Below, piece by piece: positions 35,395-42,105 of a DNA stretch of 54,717 nt (its first letter is position 1; each line of letters starts with the position of its first letter). Location: positions 1 through 54,717 of the forward strand of contig MKWG01000028.1 in assembly GCA_001899685.1 (NCBI GenBank), given 5' to 3'. The position numbers were made by a program, and so were the translations under genes. Under the pieces are notes generated by a model. That model worked only from the letters and a program-made list of their open reading frames with translations, did no database searches and was not told the origin of the DNA. This DNA comes from Sphingobacteriales bacterium 44-15. Its GTDB lineage: Bacteria; Bacteroidota; Bacteroidia; Chitinophagales; Chitinophagaceae.

Positions 35395-36423
35395 ATGACA
35401 CCGCGGAAGGTCACAATTATTGATATTGCCAAACGACTTAATATTTCGAAGTCTACGGTGTCCAGGGCGCTAAGCAACCATCATAGCATTGGGCTACGGA
35501 CTAAAATGCGTGTAACGCAACTGGCATCAGAATTAAATTATGAACCTGACAACAGAGCGATCTTTTTTAAGCAACGTAAAACATATCTGATCGGCCTGAT
35601 ATTACCTTCCTTATCCAATACTTTTTTTGCATCCATAGTAAGCGGCGTTGAAGACGTAGCATATCAAAAAAAATACACACTGCTGCTTGGACAATCAAGA
35701 GATGACCAGGAAAGAGAAAAAAGTATTGTAGAAACAATGAAAAATCATCGCGTGGATGGCATGCTCGTATCTATTTCAAAAAGCACTACCAGTTATGAAC
35801 ATTTTAAACTACTGGAAAAAAACAATATACCCGTAGTATTTATTGACAGGATACCTGAAATGAAAAATATTCATTTTATAGCCTGCAAGCTGGAAAATGG
35901 TATGATAGAAGCCGTAAGTTTTTTAGTTAAACAAGGACATAAGATAATTGGATTGATTAACGGGCCTGAAAACTTTTCCGCCAGTAAGGAACGTTACAGC
36001 GCTTACCTGAAGGCGCTAAGGAAAAATAAAATAAAGCCCGATAAAAAATTAATTACCTGTTCCGATCTTACAATTGACGGGAATGTAGCAGCTTCAAAAA
36101 AGCTACTGGCACTCGCCAGGCGGCCAACTGCAATAATAACTTTTAATGACTATGTGGCCCTGGACGCAATAGACTACTGCAAACGGCAAAAGATAAGGAT
36201 AGATAAGGATATAAGTTTTGTAAGTTTTGCCAATGAGGCTATTTGTAATTATATGGATCACCCTCCAATAGCATCGGTAGAACAATTTCCCTATCAGCAG
36301 GGGCAAAAAGCCACCGAAATGCTGATAGAGATTATTGAAAAAGCAAAACCGGAAAACGAAAATAAAAAGACGTTCAACAATTTATTACTGCAATCCCAGC
36401 TCGTTATCCGCGGAACCCATTAA
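35395..36423 (+). CDS. LacI-family transcriptional regulator
   Basis: DNA-binding regulator. The frame is open from 35251, but the residues before Met49 are not LacI-like. The ATG at 35395 puts the helix-turn-helix at the N-terminus (VTIIDIAKRLNISKSTVSRALSNHHSIG), as expected, and gives 342 residues. The periplasmic-binding-protein-like effector domain begins at TYLIGLILPSLSNTFFASIVSGVEDVA. Typical later motifs are NIPVVFIDRIPE and ISFVSFANEAICNYMDHPPIASVEQFPYQQGQKATEML. Two palindromic operators lie just upstream. The divergent layout with the SDR gene suggests that it represses the left block until a sugar or sugar phosphate is present. Confidence 0.95.
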   Translation: MTPRKVTIIDIAKRLNISKSTVSRALSNHHSIGLRTKMRVTQLASELNYEPDNRAIFFKQRKTYLIGLILPSLSNTFFASIVSGVEDVAYQKKYTLLLGQSRDDQEREKSIVETMKNHRVDGMLVSISKSTTSYEHFKLLEKNNIPVVFIDRIPEMKNIHFIACKLENGMIEAVSFLVKQGHKIIGLINGPENFSASKERYSAYLKALRKNKIKPDKKLITCSDLTIDGNVAASKKLLALARRPTAIITFNDYVALDAIDYCKRQKIRIDKDISFVSFANEAICNYMDHPPIASVEQFPYQQGQKATEMLIEIIEKAKPENENKKTFNNLLLQSQLVIRGTH

Positions 36424-36665
36424 ATGCATTATCCCATCAATGCAGGGGGTGCTGACTAACCGGAGATGCCTCATAGATTTGGGAAAAAGGAGTATATCGC
36501 ACCTAATGCACGAATATGTAGTGTTAATTCATAAAAAATCTTGAGAGAATTATCTGTTTTTGAAGTATAAGATTTGATCTGGGGGCATCATTGCTGCAAG
36601 ACTTTTGTGAGAATTATTTAAAAACATCTGTAGTCATCAGGTACAAAATACATAACACGAAATTT

Positions 36666-36700
36666 GATACACAAATACGCTGTAGGCGCATTCGTGTATC
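36666..36700. repeat. 15-bp stem hairpin with 5-base loop
   Basis: GATACACAAATACGC (36666-36680) pairs with GCGCATTCGTGTATC (36686-36700) around the loop TGTAG. The two differences from perfect complementarity would both be wobble pairs in RNA. No T-tract follows, so it is not a standard terminator. Confidence 0.65.
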
Positions 36701-36741
36701 CTGTACAACAAACCATTTCTGTTTTAGCATTTTTAAGAGAT

Positions 36742-36799
36742 AGCCACTAATGCACAAATGAGCACGAAGGCATTAGGGTAAATTCGTGCATTAGTGGCT
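36742..36799. repeat. 14-bp perfect inverted repeat with 30-base spacer
   Basis: AGCCACTAATGCAC (36742-36755) and GTGCATTAGTGGCT (36786-36799) are exact complements. An alternative inner pairing, GCACGAA (36762-36768) with TTCGTGC (36783-36789), is also possible. Confidence 0.65.
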
Positions 36800-36840
36800 T
36801 ACATTGCTCTGCAAGACAAATTGTTGTCTCTAAAAATCAT

Positions 36841-36855
36841 CCCGCGGAACGCGGG
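36841..36855. repeat. GC-rich hairpin CCCGCG-GAA-CGCGGG
   Basis: A 6-bp all-GC stem with a 3-base loop, followed by AATTCGTGGCC rather than a T-tract. It is the third stem-loop within 200 bases. Confidence 0.5.
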
Positions 36856-37211
36856 AATTCGTGGCCTAGAAAAAATAGACACTGCCGTTAGACAGCAAGC
36901 CATAAGTAACTTTCTCTGTAATTATTCCCTCTATATCATTCTATTGCTATGATGTTCTAAAAATTGTAAACATAGTGTCATAATCAGGAAAACCAGTAGT
37001 TTGTTTGGAGATAACAACCTAATAGCTTTGCTTCCATATCGAAAGAATGCTAAAATATTATTACATCCTGAAAACCCTGATTGGAGCTCCTGACATATTT
37101 TACCTGCCGGGAATAGAGAATGTGGCATTTATAATACGGCTAAAATGTGTCAAAAAGATAGGAAATATACCATTAGAACAGCTCTTTTTCTGGTTGGCAA
37201 TTTGTAGTTAT

Positions 37212-37236
37212 AAGCCGGAATTCTTTCCGGCTTTTT
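37212..37236 (+). terminator. Rho-independent terminator, plus strand
   Basis: AAGCCGGAA (37212-37220) pairs with TTCCGGCTT (37225-37233) around a 4-base loop, with further T residues and TATAT following. This is a standard terminator on the plus strand. No convincing gene lies directly upstream; the nearest plus-strand gene is the LacI regulator, almost 800 bases away. It may end a non-coding or degraded transcript. Confidence 0.75.
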
Positions 37237-37257
37237 ATATATCTCCCCTGAAATAAT

Positions 37258-37494
37258 GGCATCAACAATATTTCCTGTGAAACCGGAGATGATTGCTGCT
37301 GCTATCAGGACAGGGATATAAAATCTTTAAACTGCATTAGGAAGAGCATCCATGCAGGCTTTTTCTTCTTTTCCGGGAATATATCAGGGCCATATACATT
37401 CAACCTTAATTTTGCTTCTGCACTGCTTAACCCGCCCGCACCGGAACCAATCTGGTGGTGAAGCCGATGCTTTCTCAATACCCGCTCCTTTCAT
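37258..37494 (-). pseudogene. Cation-transporting P-type ATPase, N-terminal remnant
   Basis: This is not an intact ORF, but pieced-together minus-strand frames read as the start of a calcium-type P-ATPase. One frame (about 37305-37463) encodes AGGLSSAEAKLRLNVYGP, DIFPEKKKKPAW and MLFLMQFKDF, the cation-ATPase N-domain. The next frame (about 37258-37320) continues with IPVLIAAAIISGFTGN, the first membrane helix. A start ATG at 37494 (MKGAGIEKASASPPDWF) is in a third frame, 18 bases after the stress-protein stop. So at least two frameshifts are present and everything after the first helix is missing. The original gene was probably about 850-900 residues. It adjoins a second damaged gene. Confidence 0.78.
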
Positions 37495-37512
37495 TAAAAG
37501 GAATCTGTCTTC

Positions 37513-38349
37513 TTATTTTTCTGCAGGAATAACCAGCAGCGGGATCCTTGTATGGTAAGACATTTTCTTCGACATGCTCGGGTAAAACAGCCTCTCAAAA
37601 AAGCTTCGCTGGTAAGTTACCATTGCCAGCAGCTTTATGTCATTCTTATTAATATATTGTTCTATAGCATTTTCAAAATCATTCCCCGTCAAATACTCTG
37701 TTACAAGGCTTTTATCATGGTAACTTTTTTGCAGCTCCTGGCCATATTCCTCAAGATCCTCTGCCACGGTAGTATTTTCTGTACTTCCGGAAGAAAAAAG
37801 CGCTACAAACACCTGTGCCATATTAATGGCGGCAAGTTCAAACAGGGGATCCAGGATCCGGGGTGATCCTTCAAAATGATTGGTGGTGAATAAAATTTTA
37901 TCAGGAAGAACACCATCATATTCTATTGGAACGGCCACCACAGGAATTTTACTCGCTCCTATTACGGCAGCTGTGCTGCTTCCCCACAATCTTTCCTTTA
38001 TGCCGCCATTCCCTAATGTTCCCATTATGATAATATCAGCGTTACTATCTGTTGATGATTTTATAATATTCTCCTTTATGGATCCTTCATATTGCAGTAC
38101 CGATACTGTAATGCCCTCTGTTTCTTCCATGCTCTTTTGCAACTGCTTTAATTTCAGGAGTCTCTCATTCATCATTGTTGCCTTGAACTCCTTGTCGAGC
38201 CCTACATAATCTGTATATGTTGAGCCGGCATGTTCCTATACATTAAGAAGCATGATCTCTGCAGATAGAACTTTAGCCATTCCTACGGCAAAATTTATTG
38301 CATTATCTGCGCAGGGAGAAAAATCAGTAGGAACCAATAAACGCTTCAT
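37513..38349 (-). pseudogene. Universal stress protein (UspA tandem) with premature TAG
   Basis: The whole reading frame from the ATG at 38349 (MKRLLVPTDFSPCADNAINF, a classic UspA start) to the stop at 37513 is open for 278 codons except for one TAG at codon 38 (38236-38238), directly after EIMLLNV. After it the frame continues without a break (EHAGSTYTDYVGLDKEF...) through the first UspA domain (IIIMGTLGNGG..., ASKIPVVAVP) and a second domain ending IPLLVIPAEK. A shorter product could start at 38175 (220 residues), but it would lack the first strand and nucleotide-binding Asp. It is called a pseudogene by a point mutation; a sequencing error, suppression or reinitiation remains possible. 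Confidence 0.8.
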
Positions 38350-38565
38350 CGGATTTAATTTTATTAGATAAAATTGTTGCTTATCCTATTTTCGGATTTC
38401 ATCCAGAGATACAAATCTATTGTAAAAGCTACCCGGATAACGATGATGACCATCAATATAAATATTGACAATACTCATTATTGCCGGCTGGTACTTATTA
38501 TCAGTATTCCCAACCTTATGACCTTAATAATATGCACAACCCTGGTAAAATAACCTTATTGCAGT

Positions 38566-38594
38566 CGCGCCTGCCCGGCTAATTTGAAATGCGT
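38566..38594. repeat. 3'-end element (CGCGCCTG ... GCTAATTTGAAATGCG)
   Basis: Lies five bases beyond the AraC stop on the minus strand. It shares CGCGCCTG and GCTAATTTGAAAT.CG with the segment 4301-4331, which lies eight bases beyond the SusD stop, and is related to the right end of the element at 24067-24191. Position and orientation relative to the gene end are the same in all cases. Confidence 0.5.
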
Positions 38595-38598
38595 CCTT

Positions 38599-39489
38599 TT
38601 AAAAAGCCTCTTTTAAATTTAAATATTTCTTTTGATAAGCTTTGGCTGTAAGACCTGTAATAAGCCGGAATTGCCTGTTAAAATGAGAAATGTTATTGTA
38701 GCCCGTACCGTATGCTATCTGACTGATAGTTTTGTCGCTTGTAACCAACAGTTTGCAAGCATTTGAAATTCTGACTTCATTCAAAAACTGGGAGAAAGTT
38801 TTATGCGTCCGGCTTTTAAAATAGCGGCAGAAAGATGATTTGGACAGATTGGAGAAAGCGGCTATTTCTTCGATTTTGATTTCATCAGAATAATTTTCCG
38901 TGATAAAATTCATGACCTTGTTCAATCTTTCAGTATCCAGAGAGCTGAATGTATTGGCAAGCCCCGGGCCGGATAACAGTTCATATTCTTCTGTTTTTGC
39001 AATGGCATCAAGTGTTTTCAGGAACAGGATCAATCTGTCAATACCTCTTGCGTTTACCACATCTTTTACTAAAGTGGATATTTCTTTATGATCTTTCCCA
39101 CGGATCAACACGCCCTGCCTGCCACGTACAAAAAGTTGTTTGATTGACGACAGCTCAGGTAAATCAAAAAAGCCTTCTTTCAGGGCACTTTCGAGGAAAT
39201 GGATCACATATACATCAACGAAAAGACTTTTATTTCCCTGATAAAAATCATTATCATTTTTCCACACGTGAGGTAAATTTGAACTGATAAACATTAGATC
39301 TCCATCATTAAAGTTCCCGATATGGTTTCCCATAAACCGGATACCATAACTTTTTTCAACGAAGATGATCTCATGTTCAGGATGATAATGCCATGGGTAA
39401 TCCATGTAGGGGGTTATCTCTCTTTTTACCGTAATTGACGAGGTATAGGCGGACGGGATCTTCTCAAGCTTGGGTTGCATAAAATGCAT
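38599..39489 (-). CDS. AraC-family transcriptional regulator
   Basis: Sugar-responsive type regulator of 296 residues. The N-terminal half is a cupin-like sensor (DYPWHYHPEHEIIFVEKSYGIRFMGNHIGNFNDGDLMFISSNLPHVW). The C-terminal half has two helix-turn-helix motifs: EEIAAFSNLSKSSFCRYFKSRTHKTFSQFLNEVRI, and TISQIAYGTGYNNISHFNRQFRLITGLTAKAY. An ATG three codons downstream is an equally good start. It is transcribed away from the sigma/FecR/SusC locus on its right, 377 bases upstream of the sigma gene. It may control that locus or the left block; neither can be shown from sequence. Confidence 0.94.
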   Translation of the reverse strand: MHFMQPKLEKIPSAYTSSITVKREITPYMDYPWHYHPEHEIIFVEKSYGIRFMGNHIGNFNDGDLMFISSNLPHVWKNDNDFYQGNKSLFVDVYVIHFLESALKEGFFDLPELSSIKQLFVRGRQGVLIRGKDHKEISTLVKDVVNARGIDRLILFLKTLDAIAKTEEYELLSGPGLANTFSSLDTERLNKVMNFITENYSDEIKIEEIAAFSNLSKSSFCRYFKSRTHKTFSQFLNEVRISNACKLLVTSDKTISQIAYGTGYNNISHFNRQFRLITGLTAKAYQKKYLNLKEAF

Positions 39490-39696
39490 TTTATTGACAA
39501 CAATTTCAAAAAAGGCAGCTTATTTCTGTAAAAATAGTGTTTTTCCAGGAAACCCGGCTGCTATTGCAGATTTCTGATGTGCAGAAAGCTTCAAACAAAA
39601 GATATCCTGCCGAAAAATTCTTCCGGGACATTACTGTTTGTGTTTTAAACGAAGAATGAAGAAATAATAAGTCTACAATAATTTTATAAACCGGCT

Positions 39697-39727
39697 ACGA
39701 CTTTCCAGATTGCCGGTTGTCTTATAT
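39697..39727 (+). promoter_or_regulatory. Putative ECF-type promoter upstream of sigma gene
   Basis: ACGACTTTC, then a 7-base spacer, then CCGGTTGTC and TTATAT. The motif recurs at 40486-40516, upstream of the FecR gene, with exactly the same spacing (23 of 31 bases identical). This two-block arrangement, found only upstream of the two regulator genes, resembles an autoregulated ECF promoter. It lies about 140 bases upstream of the sigma ATG. The long leader contains an 8-bp hairpin TTTTCTCC/GGAGAAAA at 39817-39836. Confidence 0.55.
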
Positions 39728-39866
39728 AAGGATTCATAGCATAATTTCAGGTGTATCCTATGTAAAAAAGAGAAAAAAGCTTTAAGTTAGTGAGTGTAAA
39801 CTGTTGAGGTATGAATTTTTCTCCCGTTGGAGAAAAGACCTTTCAAAACCTGCTTAATGATAACGA

Positions 39867-40469
39867 ATGCTCAGTGCTTCTGAAGATAGAGAAAGATGTC
39901 TTTTAGATGAAGTAGCCAATGGTAATGAAAGGGCTTATACTTTGCTATTTCAAACCTACAGACCCAAAATTTACTCTTTTATCTTTCGCATATCAGGTTC
40001 AGCTCAATCAGCCGAAGATGTTACCCAGGATGTATTTGCTAAAATATGGCAAACCAGGGCAGACCTTGTCAGAATCAAAAATTTTAATGCTTATATTTTC
40101 CGTATAGCGCACAATCACTTTCTGAATGCCCTCAAGAAAATGGCCAAAGAAACGCTCGTTTTACAAAAAATTGAAAAGCAGTCAGCTACCGTGGAAGAGG
40201 CTTCTGAAGTCCTGGAAAAGAAAGAGCTGCGGCGCTTATTTCATTTGGTTGTTGATGAACTGCCGCAAAAGCAGAAAATGGTTTTCCTGCTGAGTAAGGA
40301 AAAAGGAATGAAGCAGGAGGAAATTTCTGAACGGCTTAATATATCCGTAGTAACGGTTAAAAGCCATATGACCCAGGCATTCCGGAGTATACGAAAGAAA
40401 TTAAAAACCGTTCATTATTTTGTCACTATCCCTCTTATAATTATGCTCAGCTGTCTTTTTATGTGTTAA
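39867..40469 (+). CDS. ECF sigma-70 factor (FecI-like, SusC-associated)
   Basis: Sigma factor predicted to direct transcription of the plus-strand locus. It has 200 residues. Region 2 reads YRPKIYSFIFRISGSAQSAEDVTQDVFAKIWQTRADL. Region 4 reads ELPQKQKMVFLLSKEKGMKQEEISERLNISVVTVKSHMTQAFRSIRKKL. The C-terminus is hydrophobic (HYFVTIPLIIMLSCLFMC), as in the other sigma factor of the window, and could hold it at the membrane near FecR. It is followed by FecR after 119 bases. A putative ECF promoter lies upstream of each gene, so sigma and FecR may be separate but co-regulated transcripts. Confidence 0.94.
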   Translation: MLSASEDRERCLLDEVANGNERAYTLLFQTYRPKIYSFIFRISGSAQSAEDVTQDVFAKIWQTRADLVRIKNFNAYIFRIAHNHFLNALKKMAKETLVLQKIEKQSATVEEASEVLEKKELRRLFHLVVDELPQKQKMVFLLSKEKGMKQEEISERLNISVVTVKSHMTQAFRSIRKKLKTVHYFVTIPLIIMLSCLFMC

Positions 40470-40485
40470 TTTTTTGAGGCGGCAT

Positions 40486-40516
40486 ACGACTTTCTCTTTT
40501 CCCGGTTGTCATATAT
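40486..40516 (+). promoter_or_regulatory. Putative ECF-type promoter upstream of fecR
   Basis: ACGACTTTC, 7-base spacer, CCGGTTGTC, ATATAT: the second copy of the motif at 39697-39727, in the 119-base gap between sigma and FecR and about 73 bases upstream of the FecR ATG. Conservation of both blocks and of spacing in otherwise dissimilar DNA argues for a functional promoter or binding site. Confidence 0.55.
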
Positions 40517-40588
40517 TCTACCTATACAACGTTCATTAAGTTTTACCCATTTTCTGAATGTTCAATTCAGAGTCAAAAAATAGAGAAG

Positions 40589-41776
40589 ATGGAAGAATTA
40601 GACGAAAGAATCTACTATCTGATGGATCGCCTTTTCAGCAACAACTGCACACAGGCGGAAAAAGAAGAACTGGCTTATTGGATAGAAAAAGCACAAGACG
40701 ATTCAAAGCTGAGACGCTATTTGTCGGAAATGTGGAACCGCTTTGAACCTTTGGAAGACATGTCCGAAGAAAAAGCAAACTACCTGTTTAGTTCTGTTAC
40801 CAGAGCCAACACACCTGCAATGCTTCGGTCAAAATTTAAAAACAGGTATTTGCTGTTTTCCGGGATAGCTGCGGCTTGTATTTTGATCATTATCAGCGTA
40901 GGTTATATTTTCTTCCGGGATTCAAAAAACAACGAGATCTCCTCATTTGCCGATAAACCGCACAAGATTATAAATGATGCTGCGCCGGGACAGTTTAAAG
41001 CCGTATTAACCCTGTCTGATGGTTCCCAGGTTGTATTAGACACCGTTCAGGACCAGATGATCGCACAGGAAGGAAGCGCACAGGTAAACAATTCGAACGG
41101 CCACCTTTATTATAACAGCTCTGCCGAAGAAAAAAAAGAAATACTTTATAATACACTTGCTACCAACAGGGGAGAACAATACTCCATGACGCTGGCTGAC
41201 GGAACAAAACTCTGGCTGAATGCGGCATCTTCTATCCGGTTCCCCGTAGCATTTACCGGCAGCTACCGCGACGTGGAAATTACCGGGGAAGTGTATTTTG
41301 AAGTAGCCCACAATAAAGAAAAGCCCTTCAGGGTAAAAGCAGGAGACGAGCATATTGAGGTATTAGGAACGCATTTCAATGTTAATGCATATCACGATGA
41401 ACCTTTTATACGCACTACGTTGATCGAAGGATCAGTCAAAGTAAACCGTGGTACTTCAAGCGCTTTGCTTAAGCCAAATGAGCAGGCCCTTGTAAAAAAC
41501 GGCAACACTGCCATCAATGTTTCTCCCGCAGACGGTCAGGCTGCTATTGCATGGAAAAGCGGCTACTTTAAACTGACCAATAGCGAGGTGTCCGACATTA
41601 TGCGGCAGATAGCAAGATGGTACGATATAGAAGTAGTCTACAAAGGAAATGTTACGTCCGGAACCATTTCGGGTGAAGTGCCAAGAAACCTTAACTTATC
41701 GGAAGTGCTGAAAGTGCTGGAATTAAGCGATGTGCATTGCAAACTGGAAGGAAAAACACTGATCGTTACTAACTAG
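40589..41776 (+). CDS. FecR-family anti-sigma factor / signal transducer
   Basis: Inner-membrane partner of the sigma factor encoded upstream. It has 395 residues. The cytoplasmic N-terminal part (MEELDERIYYLMDRLFSNNCTQAEKEELAYWIE, about 1-85) is followed by one membrane helix, LLFSGIAAACILIIISVGYI (about 87-106). The periplasmic FecR domain contains LADGTKLWLNAASSIRFPVAFTGSYRDVEITGEVYFEVAHN. The C-terminal DUF4974-like domain is KLTNSEVSDIMRQIARWYDIEVVYKG...LEVLKVLELSDVHCKLEGKTLIV in outline. It precedes the STN-containing SusC gene, which should be its signalling partner. The start is supported by GAGAAG before the ATG. Confidence 0.95.
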   Translation: MEELDERIYYLMDRLFSNNCTQAEKEELAYWIEKAQDDSKLRRYLSEMWNRFEPLEDMSEEKANYLFSSVTRANTPAMLRSKFKNRYLLFSGIAAACILIIISVGYIFFRDSKNNEISSFADKPHKIINDAAPGQFKAVLTLSDGSQVVLDTVQDQMIAQEGSAQVNNSNGHLYYNSSAEEKKEILYNTLATNRGEQYSMTLADGTKLWLNAASSIRFPVAFTGSYRDVEITGEVYFEVAHNKEKPFRVKAGDEHIEVLGTHFNVNAYHDEPFIRTTLIEGSVKVNRGTSSALLKPNEQALVKNGNTAINVSPADGQAAIAWKSGYFKLTNSEVSDIMRQIARWYDIEVVYKGNVTSGTISGEVPRNLNLSEVLKVLELSDVHCKLEGKTLIVTN

Positions 41777-41804
41777 TGTTACGTTAATCATAATATGCCG
41801 TATC

Positions 41805-41945
41805 ATTTGGTGAATAGTGAAAAGTGAATGGTGAATAGTTTGACCATTGACCATTGCCTATTCACCCGGACATACGACATATTATAATTCATTCAGCACT
41901 AATACCCCCTGAATATAAAAACCGCCCTGCAGGCAGGCAGGACGG
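41805..41945. repeat. GTGAATAG repeats and GCCTGCC-type hairpin between fecR and susC
   Basis: The 329-base gap between FecR and SusC contains no gene. GGTGAATAG (41830-41838) pairs with CTATTCACC (41858-41866), and a further GGTGAATAG copy lies at about 41812. CCGCCCTGC (41922-41930) pairs with GCAGGACGG (41937-41945) with one mismatch; this belongs to the GCCTGCC family. The promoter of susC must lie in this region or upstream; a partial CATACGAC match occurs at about 41871, but the second block of the putative ECF motif is absent. Confidence 0.55.
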
Positions 41946-42062
41946 TAAATCGTTCAGGCTGACCGCGCAGCATAGGCTGCGATGGAAAACAACATACCAA
42001 ATGCTATTGATTGTTTAACCCAAACATTACAAAGTTATGTATTTAACGGCTCTTTGTCACTA

Positions 42063-42088
42063 TCAATGCACCAATATAAGTGCATTGA
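42063..42088 (+). promoter_or_regulatory. Leader hairpin before susC start
   Basis: TCAATGCAC (42063-42071) and GTGCATTGA (42080-42088) form a perfect 9-bp stem with an 8-base loop, 17 bases upstream of the preferred susC ATG at 42106. If the start is at 42106 this is a 5'-leader structure; if translation begins at 42037 it would be coding. Confidence 0.4.
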
Positions 42089-42105
42089 CCAAAACGGTGC
42101 GTGTC

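Larger units (their letters stand above)
36424..37257. other. Gene-free region rich in hairpins
   Basis: About 0.8 kb after the LacI gene with no supportable gene. It contains strong inverted repeats at 36666-36700, 36742-36799 and 36841-36855 and a terminator at 37212-37236. Phrases of the type GCACGAAT / ATTCGTG recur at about 36507, 36690, 36763, 36783 and 36858, suggesting degenerate copies of one repeat. Short open frames at 36931 and 37047 show no recognisable motif. Confidence 0.5.

Noticed and set aside
37047-37256. 69-codon plus-strand frame over the terminator
   Set aside because: It overlaps the terminator stem and the ATPase relic on the other strand and shows no protein-like pattern.
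36424-37257. CRISPR array in the gene-free region
   Set aside because: The repeated phrases are short, irregularly spaced and degenerate; there are no uniform spacers and no cas genes.
38386-38478. 30-codon minus-strand frame upstream of the stress protein
   Set aside because: Too short, no motif, and a stop lies only 14 codons upstream; could be a relic but cannot be supported.
39811-39906. Possible 31-codon leader ORF (MNFSPVGEKTF...) overlapping the sigma start
   Set aside because: It has no recognisable product, overlaps a hairpin and could be chance; there is no conservation evidence available here.
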